A stretch of DNA of 64,000 nt from Aureococcus anophagefferens (Eukaryota > Sar > Pelagophyceae > Pelagomonadales > Pelagomonadaceae), in contig NW_008705564.1 in NCBI RefSeq assembly GCF_000186865.1, positions 840,793 through 904,792 of the forward strand, given 5' to 3'. Both the position numbers and the translations under genes were made by a program. The notes below the pieces were generated by a model that was given only the letters and a program-made list of their open reading frames with translations, had not been told where the DNA came from and ran no database searches. Below, one piece after another: positions 8,605 to 18,681 of the stretch (position 1 is its first letter; each line of letters starts with the position of its first letter).

Positions 8605-11600
8605 TTACCCGTCCCGGGACGCGCTCCGCTCCTCGCAGCGGCGCTTGAACTCGTCGATGAGCGAACTCGCGTCGTCCTGCGTCTTGGAGAACGCGTCGAA
8701 GAGGTCGCCGCCCTTGGCGTCGGCCTTGGGCTTCGCGCGGCGCCGGTTCGCCTCGTGGGCCGTCTTGAGCGTGCGCACGAGCGTGAGCAGCTTGCGGAAG
8801 AGGTCGAAGGGCTGCTTGGAGTCGTCGCCGAAGGCCGCGCGCGCCGCGTCGAGAGCGGCTTCCGCGTCCGCGCGCGCGGCCTCGGCCGATTCCGCGTCGG
8901 CCGCGAGCGCCGCCGCGAAGCCGCCGAGGCGCTCGCCGAAGGCCGCGCGGCCCGCGGCCGAGTCGCGCTGGAGCAGGCCGTCGAGCGCCCGCTTCGACGC
9001 GAGCCAGGCGCCGAGGTCCGCGTCGACGGCCGGGAACGACCGCGCGCGCGCGGCCGCGTCGAGCGCGGGCTCCAGCGCCGCCAGGCGCGCGACGGCGCCC
9101 GAGTCGCGCCGGTCGACGCCCGCGACGACGTGCATGGCCAGGGTCGTGCCGTCGGCGCCCTTCGTCGTCGCGAGCTTGGCGACGCCGTCCAGGTCGAAGC
9201 CGCCGGCCTCGCCCCGCGCGGAGCCGCCGTTGAGGTAGTTCCCGACGGCGAGCGCCGCCGCCAGCGCGAGCCGCACGGCGTCGCTCTCGCGCGCCGCCGC
9301 CGCCGCCGCCGCGACGGCGCCGCAGGCGTCGAGCACGTCGCCGAGCTTCTGCGCCGCGACGTCGCGGAACTCGAGCGCGGCGACGCGTTGGGCAAAGTCG
9401 GGCACGCGCGCCGCGTGGCAAAAAAAGGCCTCGACGTCCCGCAGCGCCGTGATGGACGGGTCGTAGTCCTTGGCCGCGTCGAGGTCGTCGCCCGAGGGCA
9501 CGGGGATCAGGTCGGCCTTGTTGGTCAAGACGTCGTCGCCGTCGGCGACGGCCCTGGCTAATTCCGAGGGCTTCAGGCGCAGCTTCTTCAGCGCGATGCC
9601 CACGTTCTGGGCGACGCGCGGGTCCACGAAGGTCGCGGCGACGGCGTCCTCCCTGACCGCGGGCAGGCCCGCGGCCTTGGGCTTACCGGCGCGCTTCGCG
9701 AACCCTTTCTCCAGCGCGCCGACGTCGACGAGCGACGCGTCCGACGCGGCGCCCGCCGCGGCCCAGACGTCGGCGCCGGCGACGTCGCGCAGGGGCAGCC
9801 AGTACCAGGGCCGCATGGGCACGCGCGGCGCGGCGCCGAGGACCGTTGGAGGCGCCCGCTTCGGCATGGGCGGCGGCGGCGGCTTCGCGCCGGGCCGCGG
9901 CGGCATCGGCGGCGGGCCCCCCGGCCGCGGCGGCGGCGGCGGCGGCTTCGCCGGCGGCGCGCCGGCCGACGCGCCGGAGAGCAGCGCGACGTCGACGCCC
10001 TCGGCGGCCATCTTCTGCTCGACGGCGCCGCGGGGCAGGCCCATCTTGAGCATGCGCTCGTATCTCGCCACCTTCGGGTCGGCCGCTTCCTCCGCAACGG
10101 CGGGCAGCTTCGCGGCCTTGGGTCCGAGGACGCGCTTCGCCTGCTCGGGCACGCTTTGAATGGGCCGCTTCTCGGGCTCGGGAGCCGCGTCGCCTCCGAG
10201 CGCCGCCGTCGCGCGCGACCAGCGCGCCGCCGTCGCGTCGTCGAGCGCTTTCAGGGCGGCGATCGCGAGTTCGCCGACGGCCCGGGCCTTGCCCGCCTTG
10301 GCGGCGCCCGCGGCGACGCGGCCGAGCACCGCCGCGGCGTCCGAGAGGTCCACGCCGTCGCGAGACAGCGCCTCGGCGCGATCCGCGTCCGCGATCGCGA
10401 AGAAGGCCTCGCGCTGCGCCGCGCAGACGGAGGACGCCCGCGGCTCCAGCGGGGCGAGCACATCTAAAAACGGCGCGCGCACGTCGCCGACGTCCCTCGC
10501 GAGCGCGGCGCGGTCGACGGCGACTTTTAACGCGTCGAGCCACGCGTCCTTGTCGCTTCGCGTCTCCGCGGCGAGCGCGAGCGTCTTCTTCTCGGCGACG
10601 ACCTCGAAGGCGCACAGACCCCCTAGACCGCCCTCGTCGGAGTAGGCGCGGACGGCCTTGACCGTCGCCAAATCGACGAAGCGCGCCTCGTCCGTCGCGG
10701 AGCCCCGCCGCTTCGGCGCGCCTCCGGACGTTCCGGCGTCGTCGTCGGCCCAGGAGAGGCGGCCGTGCTTGATCGTATACACGCGGCGCTTCGTCGCCTT
10801 CGTGCCGACCATGCGCCCGAGCGTCGACTTGGCCAGGTCCGACCCCTTGGCGGCGACGAGCGGGCCCTCCCGGTCGCTCCTTAAACGCTCGACGCTCCGG
10901 ACGGACGTCTCCGCCGCGGCCGCGCCGTCGAAGCACGCCCGCAGCGCGAAGCGCAGCGCGGCCCGCGTCTCCAGGTCGTCGCCGCCGCTCACGACCTCGT
11001 TGGCGAGCGTCAGCGCCGCCGCGCGGACCTCGACGGGCGCGGCGCCGCCGACGGCCGCGAGCGCCTCCAGCGACGGCAGCGCGGCCCGCACGGCCGCGGC
11101 CTTGCCGAAGTGGCTGCCCACGGCCAGCAGCTCGAGGGCGACGGCCGCGACGGCGCCGCCGCAGAACGAATGCGGCGCGTGGAACGCCGCCCTGGCGACG
11201 GCGTCGTAGACCGCGGGCGCGGCCGCCGCGCGGTCCAAACCCCGCGCGTGGTTCGTCACGCACCGCACGCAGCCCAGCGCCGCGAGCGCCAGGCACCCGT
11301 CCTTCTCGCCGAAGCGGTGCGCGGGCCCCGCGAGCGCCACCGCGAGCGTGGACGCGAGGAGCGCGAGGCCGTCCCGCTCGTAGAACGCGTCGAGCCAGCC
11401 TCTACTCCCCGTCGCGAGCCGCTTCCGCAGCTCCCGGACGTCCGCCAGCGTCGGCGAAACGCGGATGGCCTCGAGGAGCGCCGCGTCGCCGTCGCTCATC
11501 TGCGTGCTCCGGCCCGACTCCAGGAGCGCCGCGTTCATCTGCACCATGCGCCACTTGTTCGCGACGGACTCGTTGGCCGTGAGGTTCGCGACGGCGGCCG

Positions 11601-11706
11601 CCGGCAGGCAGAGGGCGACGAGCACGCGGCCGAAGAGCTCCTCGACCTCCGCATCGCTCGGCTGCGCCGTGCTCGTCTTGAGCTTGATGGCCACGCTCTG
11701 CGACAT
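8605..11706 (-). CDS. Formin (FH3-like, PH-like, FH1 and FH2 regions)
   Basis: Actin nucleation and elongation factor by family. The start at MSQSVAIKLKTST is chosen; an in-frame extension upstream to 11811 is possible. About residues 1-270 are a helical armadillo-like region (GBD/FH3-like). Residues ~295-425 look like a PH domain (STLGRMVGTKATKRRVYTI ... KDAWLDALKVA). An FH1 proline run (PPPPPPRPGGPPPMPPRPG) falls near residues 590-625, followed by FH2 starting at MRPWYWLPLRD, with the expected ELARAV/DL, LRDVEAFF and NYLNGGSARGEAGGFDLDGV blocks. About 1033 residues, a normal formin size. No C-terminal DAD is recognised. It is divergent from the EF-hand/ankyrin gene (189 bp). Confidence 0.9.
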   Translation of the reverse strand: MSQSVAIKLKTSTAQPSDAEVEELFGRVLVALCLPAAAVANLTANESVANKWRMVQMNAALLESGRSTQMSDGDAALLEAIRVSPTLADVRELRKRLATGSRGWLDAFYERDGLALLASTLAVALAGPAHRFGEKDGCLALAALGCVRCVTNHARGLDRAAAAPAVYDAVARAAFHAPHSFCGGAVAAVALELLAVGSHFGKAAAVRAALPSLEALAAVGGAAPVEVRAAALTLANEVVSGGDDLETRAALRFALRACFDGAAAAETSVRSVERLRSDREGPLVAAKGSDLAKSTLGRMVGTKATKRRVYTIKHGRLSWADDDAGTSGGAPKRRGSATDEARFVDLATVKAVRAYSDEGGLGGLCAFEVVAEKKTLALAAETRSDKDAWLDALKVAVDRAALARDVGDVRAPFLDVLAPLEPRASSVCAAQREAFFAIADADRAEALSRDGVDLSDAAAVLGRVAAGAAKAGKARAVGELAIAALKALDDATAARWSRATAALGGDAAPEPEKRPIQSVPEQAKRVLGPKAAKLPAVAEEAADPKVARYERMLKMGLPRGAVEQKMAAEGVDVALLSGASAGAPPAKPPPPPPRPGGPPPMPPRPGAKPPPPPMPKRAPPTVLGAAPRVPMRPWYWLPLRDVAGADVWAAAGAASDASLVDVGALEKGFAKRAGKPKAAGLPAVREDAVAATFVDPRVAQNVGIALKKLRLKPSELARAVADGDDVLTNKADLIPVPSGDDLDAAKDYDPSITALRDVEAFFCHAARVPDFAQRVAALEFRDVAAQKLGDVLDACGAVAAAAAAARESDAVRLALAAALAVGNYLNGGSARGEAGGFDLDGVAKLATTKGADGTTLAMHVVAGVDRRDSGAVARLAALEPALDAAARARSFPAVDADLGAWLASKRALDGLLQRDSAAGRAAFGERLGGFAAALAADAESAEAARADAEAALDAARAAFGDDSKQPFDLFRKLLTLVRTLKTAHEANRRRAKPKADAKGGDLFDAFSKTQDDASSLIDEFKRRCEERSASRDG

Positions 11707-11895
11707 CGTGGGGCTGCCCCGCACTACGTCGCACTGCCTGAATCCCTTCAGCTTTAGCGCGAGGAAGATCAATACACCTGCAGGAATCCCTGGAGTCGCT
11801 AGGTTTGGCATTCACAGCGGCAGAAGCCGCCATCTGAGCTGCCCGAGAAGCTCGACCGGTTCTTACTGTTGGGCGCCGCCGCCCTCGGACGCACC

Positions 11896-13707
11896 ATGGC
11901 GCCGCCGCGCGGGTCGCCGGGCCGCCGCCGCCAGGGGCGGCGGCCGTCCCTGGACATGCTCCTCCAGGTCCACCAGACGGAGCTCGAGCTCGCCGTGGGC
12001 AAGCCCCAGGAGGAGGAGATGAAGGACGACGAGCTCGCGGGCGTGCGCGCCCTCTTCGACATGGTCGGCGCGTCGAAGCCGCTGGGCGTGCCCGAGGTAA
12101 CCAATTTCCTCGAGAAGCTCGGGGTCTACCTGCCCGCGGGCCGCGTCGCGGAGCTGCACGACACGTTCTCCGCGGAGCCGGACGCGCCGGGCGGGCCGCG
12201 CGCGGTCGACGTGGCGGGCTTCCGGCGCATGCTGACGATGATCATCAGCTCCGGCGACATCGCGGACCTCGCGGGCGGCGCGGGCGACCACACCGCGCCG
12301 CTCCACAAATTCCCCGCGAAAGAGGTGAAAGAGCTGCAGAAGATCTTCGACTCCGTGGACGTCGACGGCGACAAGGAGCTCGGCTACGGCGAGCTGCAGA
12401 CCGTCTTCGTGCGCTGGGGCCTCGAGGGCATCACGGGACAAGAAGTCGCGGGCCTCATCGGCCGCTTCGACGTGAACAACTCGGGCACGCTCGACTTCGA
12501 CGAGTTTTTAGGCCTCGCGTCGTCCGCGAAGTCCCTCGCGGAGGGCGACGAGCAGTCCATGGAGATGACGATCAAGACCCACTTCGCCCGGGAGCACGCC
12601 AAGGTCAAGAGCCTCTCCGTGCGCCAGAAGCTCGCCGTCGACGCGGCGACGCTCAAGTTTTTTAAAGACGAGGTCCGCCAGGGCTCGTCCGTCCAAAACT
12701 CCATCGACCGCGCGGCGCACGTCGCGAAGCGGGCCATGCGCAGCCTCGGCGGGGACCCGGAGGCGGAGAAGAAGGCCTACGCGCACGTGCAGCAGCGGCT
12801 CACGGGCGAGCTCGACGGGCGGCTCCTCGAGGCCGCGGAGGCGGGCAAGGCCGACGACGTCGCGGAGCTTATCACGCGCGGCGCGAACAAGGACGCGCGG
12901 CGCAACGAGCCGCCGCGGGAGAACGCGCTACTGCTCGCCTTGCAGGCGCGCCACGTCAAGGCGGCCATGGCCCTGCTCGACGCGGGCGTCGACGCGGCCG
13001 CGCGCGACGACGGCGGCGTCGGCGCGGTGCTCGCCGCGGCGACCGCGGGCTGCTTCGGCAAGTCCAAGGACATCCTCATGATGCTCGTGAGCCGCGGGGC
13101 CAAGGTCAACGACCCGGAGGAGCACGGCATCACGCCGCTTTTAGCGGTGACGCAGCGGGGCAAGGTCGGCGAGGTCGACCAGCTGCTGAATTTCGGCGCG
13201 GACGCGAACCAGGCCGACGCCGAGGGGTCCACGGCGTTGATGCGCGCGGCCCAGAGCGGCCACAAGGCCATCGTCCAGCGCCTGCTGTCCGCGGGCTGCG
13301 ACGTGAACAAAATCGACGAGTACAACCGGTCCGCGCGCGACCGCGCGATGGCCGCGGACAAGGTCGACATCGCGGGCATCCTCAAGGACCACGGGGGCCT
13401 CTTCGGGGCCCAGATTTTGGAGGCCTCCGGCGAGGAGTCGCGCCCGGCGCTCCCGCAGCGCCGGGGCTCCGCGCGGAGCCGCATCCGGTCGCTCGGCGAC
13501 GTCGAGGAGGCGCGGAAGCAGCAGGGCAAGCTCGCGCCGCTGGCCCAGGACCCGGCCCACCTCGCCGTCGCCGACTCCCTCGGCGCCTTCGCGTCCGCGT
13601 CGACGCCGGAGCTCGGCGCGGGGAGCGACCCCCTCGCCGCGATGGCCGCCGCGCGGAAGGAGAAGGACCTCGTGCCGCTCGCCGCGCCCGTCGCGGCCGC
13701 GCAGTAG
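11896..13707 (+). CDS. EF-hand and ankyrin-repeat protein
   Basis: A 603-residue single-exon protein. Two canonical Ca2+ loops are visible: DVDGDKELGYGE (about residues 155-166) and DVNNSGTLDFDE (about 191-202). A degenerate EF-hand pair lies N-terminal (about 40-130). Ankyrin repeats occupy about residues 305-510, with clear units at NALLLALQARHVKAAMALL, GITPLLAVTQRGKVGEVDQL and GSTALMRAAQSGHKAIVQRL. The C-terminal ~100 residues are disordered. A Ca2+-regulated scaffold is the likely role but no partner can be named. The ATG at 11896 is the first in frame. Confidence 0.85.
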   Translation: MAPPRGSPGRRRQGRRPSLDMLLQVHQTELELAVGKPQEEEMKDDELAGVRALFDMVGASKPLGVPEVTNFLEKLGVYLPAGRVAELHDTFSAEPDAPGGPRAVDVAGFRRMLTMIISSGDIADLAGGAGDHTAPLHKFPAKEVKELQKIFDSVDVDGDKELGYGELQTVFVRWGLEGITGQEVAGLIGRFDVNNSGTLDFDEFLGLASSAKSLAEGDEQSMEMTIKTHFAREHAKVKSLSVRQKLAVDAATLKFFKDEVRQGSSVQNSIDRAAHVAKRAMRSLGGDPEAEKKAYAHVQQRLTGELDGRLLEAAEAGKADDVAELITRGANKDARRNEPPRENALLLALQARHVKAAMALLDAGVDAAARDDGGVGAVLAAATAGCFGKSKDILMMLVSRGAKVNDPEEHGITPLLAVTQRGKVGEVDQLLNFGADANQADAEGSTALMRAAQSGHKAIVQRLLSAGCDVNKIDEYNRSARDRAMAADKVDIAGILKDHGGLFGAQILEASGEESRPALPQRRGSARSRIRSLGDVEEARKQQGKLAPLAQDPAHLAVADSLGAFASASTPELGAGSDPLAAMAAARKEKDLVPLAAPVAAAQ

Positions 13708-13869
13708 CCGCGGCCCCGCTGTCCTTCCTGGGTGGGAGCGCCGCCGCGCGCGCCTAACCACTGCGGTTCTCGTGGGTCGTTTCACATATCGCACACGCCG
13801 GCGGGATATGTTACGTTACGTACAGCGTAGGATAAAAATGGGGGGGCCCGGGCCGCTTCGCGCGCGCGC

Positions 13870-14658
13870 CTAGTTGCCGCAGGCCTGGAGGCAGAAGAAG
13901 TACTTGCCGAGCTTGGCGATGAGCGACTTGGGCTTCTCCGCCGGCACGGGCGGCGGGCCGACGACGAGCTCCTCCGTCGGGCGCGCGTCCGTCTCGAGCG
14001 AGTGCGCGCGCTCCGCGGGCGCGGGCGCGTCGTCGTCGTCGTAGTCGGCGCCGCCCTCGGCGAAGGACGGCGCGAGCTCCGACGGCGCCGGCTCCGAGGG
14101 CGTCGGCTCCTCCGGCGCGGGCTCCTCCTCCCAGACCGGGGCGACCGCGTAGGGCGAGCTCGAGGGCCAGACGTCCGGCACGCACGTGAGCGGCGGCGGC
14201 GGCGTCGCCGGCTTCGCGAGCGCCGCCTCCGCGGGCGTCGGCGGCGGCGTCGGCGCGAAGGGGTTCGGTGCGCAGTCCGCGGGCGTCGGCGGCGGCGTCG
14301 GGGCGGCGACCGCGGCCTTGGGCGGGCTCGCCTCGGCCGCGGCCGGGCCGTCGGCGGCGCGCGGCTCGTCCTTCGAGAGGTCGCGGATCTGGCGGCTCCA
14401 GGTCTCGGCGTCGTGCGTCGCGAGGGCCTCCTCGACCTCGTCGTCCGTGCCGTTGTCGTCGCCCTCGTACGCCGAGTCGTCGTCGTCGTCGTCGTCGTCG
14501 CCGATGTCGCCGAAGCTCTTCGCCGACGGCGAGTGGGCCCGGGGCTTGGGCCGCAGGCGGCTCTTGAGGATGTTCTTCGCGTCCACGGGCGTGTCCGCGT
14601 TGGCGAGCACGTTCGGGTCCAGCGCCTTGAGCGGGGAGGCGGCCGCGAGGGGGGACAT
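13870..14658 (-). CDS. Disordered acidic/Pro-rich protein of unknown function
   Basis: A 262-residue protein rich in Ala, Pro, Asp and Glu. It has an Asp8 run (about residues 53-60), two PTPPPTPA repeats (about 118-145) and a hydrophobic, Cys-containing end (KYFFCLQACGN). The start at MSPLAAASPLKALDPNVLAN is the first ATG after the divergent promoter. No domain is recognised. The two C-terminal Cys next to aromatic residues could be lipidated, which is speculation. Divergent from the next gene with only 90 bp between ATGs. Confidence 0.6.
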   Translation of the reverse strand: MSPLAAASPLKALDPNVLANADTPVDAKNILKSRLRPKPRAHSPSAKSFGDIGDDDDDDDDSAYEGDDNGTDDEVEEALATHDAETWSRQIRDLSKDEPRAADGPAAAEASPPKAAVAAPTPPPTPADCAPNPFAPTPPPTPAEAALAKPATPPPPLTCVPDVWPSSSPYAVAPVWEEEPAPEEPTPSEPAPSELAPSFAEGGADYDDDDAPAPAERAHSLETDARPTEELVVGPPPVPAEKPKSLIAKLGKYFFCLQACGN

Positions 14659-14748
14659 GGCGAGCAAAAACGATGCTCGAAACCAACCGGGGCAGCATCG
14701 AGGAAATGTTGGCACAAATCCTTCGAAACGACGCGAGTGGGGGCTGCG

Positions 14749-15750
14749 ATGTCCTGGGGCGGCCCGCCGTCGGGCAGCAGCGCGGCGTCGACGGCGGCGC
14801 GGCTGCGCAACGCGCCGCTGGAGGAGGCGAGCTCCCGCGACGTCCACCCGGCGGCGTCGAAGAAGGCCGCGGGCCCTTTTTGGCGCCTCTACTACCGGGA
14901 GCGCGCCGACCCCGAGGCCGCGCCGACGAAGCGCTACCTCGACTTCAAGTCCGCGACGCCGCGGCCGCCGCCGGAGTCGCCCGGTGGCAGCCGGGGCCGG
15001 GGCGGGTCGACGCCGCGGCTGGGCAAGCTCACGTCCGGCAATCTCAGAGGGAGGAGCCCCGGCGGCGCGGGCAGCCGGGGCTCGCGGCGGTCGCGGAGCC
15101 GGGGCTCGTCGGCGTCGTCCGTGCGGTCCTTCCAGAGCTCGAGCAGCCGGGGCTCGAACGCGTCCATGCTCAGCGGCCTGAGCGTCGACCAGGTGCGCGA
15201 CTTCTCGCTCAACCACGCGCGGCACGCGCGGCGGCTCCGGTCCATGGGCCCGACGATGTCCATCACGGCGCCCTACCGGCCCCAGGTGCTGCTCGTCGAC
15301 TACAAGCGCAAGCTCAACGCGAAGCGCACGGCGAAGCGCGTCGAGCGGGAGAACGGGTTGCTCACCGCGCGGTGCGCGGCGATCAAAGGGCGGACGCCGC
15401 CGACGGCGAACGCGGCCGCGCCGCGGCCGCGGCGCCGGCGGCCCATCGACCAGAAGCCGGGCTACAAGCGCCGCGACTTCTTCCGGCCGAAATGGTCCTC
15501 GCGGCCCATCAACGGCGGCGCCATGTTCTCCGCCGTCGAGTCCCTGGCGAAGACGCGCGACGTCTCCGTGCGGCCCCACCACTACAAGACGCGGGGCCTG
15601 CCCAAATTGGAAAAGGACAAGAACCACTTCGTCAACCTCACGACGGGCTCCATCTACCGCAAGGGCCACCCCGCGCTCGCGAAGCCGCACAGGCCGTCCC
15701 ACGCGAACTCGGGCGCCGCGCTCCTCGCGCGCGCGATGAAGGCGCTCTAG
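14749..15750 (+). CDS. Basic protein of unknown function, possibly CFAP97-like
   Basis: A 333-residue basic protein. The N-terminal half is Ser/Arg/Gly-rich and disordered (about residues 75-145, with repeated SRGS). The second half is more conserved in appearance: LVDYKRKLNAKRTAKRVERE, NGLLTARC and a C-terminal block FVNLTTGSIYRKGHPALA. The basic helix followed by ERENGLL resembles the CFAP97/hemingway helix of ciliary proteins, which would fit with CEP19 nearby, but the match is weak. The start is the first ATG after the divergent promoter. Confidence 0.55.
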   Translation: MSWGGPPSGSSAASTAARLRNAPLEEASSRDVHPAASKKAAGPFWRLYYRERADPEAAPTKRYLDFKSATPRPPPESPGGSRGRGGSTPRLGKLTSGNLRGRSPGGAGSRGSRRSRSRGSSASSVRSFQSSSSRGSNASMLSGLSVDQVRDFSLNHARHARRLRSMGPTMSITAPYRPQVLLVDYKRKLNAKRTAKRVERENGLLTARCAAIKGRTPPTANAAAPRPRRRRPIDQKPGYKRRDFFRPKWSSRPINGGAMFSAVESLAKTRDVSVRPHHYKTRGLPKLEKDKNHFVNLTTGSIYRKGHPALAKPHRPSHANSGAALLARAMKAL

Positions 15751-15773
15751 CGCGGCGTCTTACAAGGCTTAGT

Positions 15774-15860
15774 AAGACTCCCGCCTCCTCCGGACGGTCT
15801 AACATTAGTACGACTCACGCCTCCTCCGTGCGCCGCCGGCGGACGGTCTGGCGGGACGCG
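15774..15860. repeat. Imperfect direct repeat at the 3' end of the Sel1 gene
   Basis: GACTCCCGCCTCCTCCG...GACGGTCT at about 15776-15800 is repeated as GACTCACGCCTCCTCCG...GACGGTCT at 15812-15849. The second copy is the coding end of the minus-strand Sel1 gene and the first lies just beyond its stop, so a short piece of the gene's 3' end has been duplicated. Confidence 0.5.
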
Positions 15861-16615
15861 TCCGTGAATTTGCCGAAGGCCGTCTCGAGCTCCGTCGTCT
15901 TGGGCTGCGTGAGCGCGAAGGCGCGGCTCCGCGCGCCGCGGTGGCCCCGGTCGCCCGCGAAGACCCACCAGCGCAGCGCCGCGCCGTTGTCGCGGCGCAC
16001 GCCCGCGCCGTCGTTGAGGCAGTCGCCGACCATGAACGCCGCGCCCTGGTGGCCGCTCTCCGCCGCCGCGAGGAAATAGGCGTAGGCCCGGGGCTCGTCC
16101 TCCTCGACGCAGTCGTCGCCGCAGTAGTAGAGCACGCCGAGCTCGTAGCGGCTCTGCGCGTGGCCCGCGTCCGCCCCGATCCGGAACAGGCGCAGCGCCT
16201 CGCTCTCCGCGCAGAGGCCGTGCTCGTGCATCTGCGCGAGGGCGCAGGCCGCGTCGTGCGACTTCGCCGCGTCCAAACGGTACAGGTCCGCGGCCTCGGC
16301 CTGGTGCTCCTTGTAGCTACTGAGGCCCGTCGCGACCAAAAACCGCTCGCTGAGGCACGCGCCGCCGGTGGCTTCGCAGGCCTCGAGCGCGCGCCGCAGC
16401 CCGGGCACCTCCTCGAGCTCGGGTTGGATCGGTGGCCAGGCGCGCTTCGGGATGCCCACCATGCCCGCCTCGTCGCGCGGCCAGCGCGCGCCCAGGGAGT
16501 CGTTCGTGAGCTCGCTGGCCGGGTACTCCGGCGGCAAGCGCTCGCAGTGTGTTTTTTTTTCCAACAAGGTCGCGAGCAGCGCCGCGCTGCTCGCGACAGC
16601 GGCGCGCGGGAGCAT
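15815..16615 (-). CDS. Sel1-like repeat protein
   Basis: A 266-residue protein whose C-terminal ~130 residues contain at least three Sel1-like (TPR-related) repeats, seen as ACALAQMHEHGL, SRYELGVLYYCGD and AAFMVGDCLNDGAGV, each followed by A...W/YF.AG/AE.GH. Such repeats mediate protein-protein contacts, often in ER-associated or signalling complexes. The start at MLPRAAVASSAALLATLLEKK gives a possible short signal or membrane segment; the frame is open further upstream without clear support. Divergent from the ChaN-like gene. Confidence 0.75.
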   Translation of the reverse strand: MLPRAAVASSAALLATLLEKKTHCERLPPEYPASELTNDSLGARWPRDEAGMVGIPKRAWPPIQPELEEVPGLRRALEACEATGGACLSERFLVATGLSSYKEHQAEAADLYRLDAAKSHDAACALAQMHEHGLCAESEALRLFRIGADAGHAQSRYELGVLYYCGDDCVEEDEPRAYAYFLAAAESGHQGAAFMVGDCLNDGAGVRRDNGAALRWWVFAGDRGHRGARSRAFALTQPKTTELETAFGKFTDASRQTVRRRRTEEA

Positions 16616-16928
16616 CGGTGCGTGCGCTGCAGCGACGGGCGGCGCGCGTGCAGCTATGACGACGACGATGGAGTGTGAGCTCGCTGGGCCAGTGTTGCGG
16701 AAACGCTGCCGCGGTGATGCCGAGATGATGCCGCAAAATCTGGAGCTCGAGCCTGCTGCGCCGGCGCGTGCACGCCTTCGGCGCCGTCTTGCGCGCGAAA
16801 CACCGAGCCACAAGCACACCCAGTCCACAGGAGCAACTCACACCCCTGCCGCGACACCCTCGCCAATTCGAAACTCCAAAACCCGCCGCACCGGCGCCGC
16901 GAGCGACAAAAGAAGAAGCAAGGATAGT
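16616..16928. promoter_or_regulatory. Divergent intergenic region
   Basis: These 313 bp separate the start codons of the Sel1-like and ChaN-like genes and must contain both promoters. The composition is less GC-rich than in the genes, with GATGATGCCGCAAAATC near 16724. No defined core promoter element is recognised. Confidence 0.4.
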
Positions 16929-17918
16929 ATGATGTGGGCCCGCGCCGTCCGCTCCGTGTCCGTGTCCGTGAGCGCCGCGGGCGTCGCGCTCTGCGAGGGC
17001 GCCCCGAAGCGGCGCCTGTCGACGCCGCCGCCGCGGCGCCGCGTCACGCCCGTCGTCGACCTCGAGCGCGAGGTCATCGTGCTGGAGCGGCAGGTCGCCG
17101 GCGAGCCGCTCACGCGCGTGACGCTGTCGGCCATGGTCGACGACATGGCGGACCCGGACCGGAAGCTCCTGCTGTTCGGCGAGCAGCACGACGACGCCGT
17201 CGCGCAGGACGTGCAGCGCGCGGTCTACGACGACCTCACGCGGCGGCGGACGGAGAAATTAGCGCTCGCGCTCGAGTTCGTCGACGCGGACGCGCGCGAC
17301 GCGGCCCGGGCCTTCTCCGACGGCTCGTCGGACGACGTCGACGCGCTCTTCCACGGCGCCGGCGACGCGCGCAAGTACGGGCCCCTCGCGCTGCAGGCGC
17401 GCGCGACGAAGAACGAGCTCATCGCCGCGAACGCGCCGCGGCGGCACGCGCGGTTGGTCGCCCGGGAGGGGCCCGGGGCGCTCGCGAACCTCCCGCCCGA
17501 GGACATCTCGAAGCTGCCGCCGCTGCCCTACGAGTCGGCGCCGTTGAGCCGGCCCTACGCGGAGCGGCTCTCGGGCTTTGGCTTCGGCGCGAACAAGATC
17601 GCGGCGCAGTGCCTCTGGGACGCGGCCATGGCCCACTCCTGCCTCGACTTCCTCAGGCGCCGGCCCATGGACTGCGTCATGCTCGTCTGCGGGCGCTTCC
17701 ACGTCGAGCACTTTCTGGGGGTGGTCGACCACGTCGAGCACCTCGGCGAGACGGGCGCGTTCGCGGAGATCGAGCGCGAGGGCCTCCGCGTCGTCGTCTG
17801 CGCGTCCGTCGACGCGCAGGAGTTCGCGCGGCGCGGCGCGGACGGCGCGGTCTTCGACGACCCGGGCTTCGACTCCCTCGCGGACTTCGTCATCCTCACG
17901 CGGCGCGCGCCCCCCTAA
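16929..17918 (+). CDS. ChaN-like haem-iron uptake domain protein
   Basis: A 329-residue protein. The N-terminus MMWARAVRSVSVSVSAAGVAL looks like an organelle-targeting or signal sequence. The LLLFGEQHDD motif (GEQH about residues 84-87), followed by EFVDADARD, and later HSCLDFLRRRPMDCVMLVCGRFHVEH, match the DUF399/ChaN family. ChaN is a bacterial haem-binding lipoprotein, and plastid homologues include RETICULATA-like/ChaN proteins. Haem binding is inferred from the family only. The first of two adjacent ATGs is used. Confidence 0.7.
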   Translation: MMWARAVRSVSVSVSAAGVALCEGAPKRRLSTPPPRRRVTPVVDLEREVIVLERQVAGEPLTRVTLSAMVDDMADPDRKLLLFGEQHDDAVAQDVQRAVYDDLTRRRTEKLALALEFVDADARDAARAFSDGSSDDVDALFHGAGDARKYGPLALQARATKNELIAANAPRRHARLVAREGPGALANLPPEDISKLPPLPYESAPLSRPYAERLSGFGFGANKIAAQCLWDAAMAHSCLDFLRRRPMDCVMLVCGRFHVEHFLGVVDHVEHLGETGAFAEIEREGLRVVVCASVDAQEFARRGADGAVFDDPGFDSLADFVILTRRAPP

Positions 17919-17980
17919 CTGGTACAGTTGATGATTCTGTAATAGGCACTTATACACTAACATATACTGTAGAGTCACCG

Positions 17981-18551
17981 TTATTGCTCGAGGTCGTGGT
18001 GGATCGCGTGGGGCGTCCGCGTCGCGGCCTTGGCCGCGCGGAGCTCGGGCAGCGCGCGCCGCGCGTCGCCCGCCGCGCACGCGGCGCACGCGAGCACGAC
18101 GACGCCCGGGGAGAGCAGGGCGACGGCGCCGCTCCGCGCGACGACGAAGGCGAGGCCCGGCGTCGAACATGGGCGCCGCCGTCGGCGAGAAGAGCCGCGC
18201 GGGCACGACGGCGATCTTGTCGTGGACCTCGGGGACGTCGACAGCGACCGTCGCGAAGGGCTCGGCGCCGTCGGGCAGGAGCACGTTGAGCAGCGGCCCG
18301 CCGTCGGGCGCCTGCGTCCGGATGGTCTGGCCCGGCCGGGCGTCCGGCGGCACCGTGACGAGGAACATGCCGTCGGGGGGCGCGACGTCGAGCTCCACGG
18401 GGCGCCGCAGCGCCTCGCGGATGTTGTCGTTGGAGCAGCAGACGAGCGGGGCGAAGATGCCGTCGACGGCCGTGCCCTCGTCGTCGTCCTTGGCGCAGTA
18501 GGCATTGCGCGAGCACATCATGTCGTTCCTCGAGCACATGAGGCCGTCCAT
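17981..18551 (-). CDS. VPPGxxPGQ-motif membrane protein (frame interrupted)
   Basis: The N-terminal part, starting MDGLMCSRNDMMCSRN, has six Cys and then LVTVPPDARPGQTIRTQAPD with LLNVLLPDG. This is the repeated VPxGxxPGQ-type beta module also seen in the divergent neighbour. At about 18165-18175 the frame breaks: the downstream frame, shifted by one base, gives GLAFVVARSGAVALLSPGVV, a likely membrane segment, and ends at 17981. A sequencing error or real frameshift is more likely than an intron, because no good splice pair restores the frame without removing the membrane segment. An upstream ATG at 18683 overlaps the neighbour's start and is less likely. Confidence 0.6.
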
Positions 18552-18681
18552 CGTGTGGGGGCAGCGTCGGACGGTTCCAGAAACAGTGAAATTCACGTAT
18601 CCTTTGCTTGAAGCATTCCCACTTTTTCCCAGGGCTGGTCGTCGTCGTGGCCGCCCGGCCCCGCCGGCCGGTGGTGGGGCC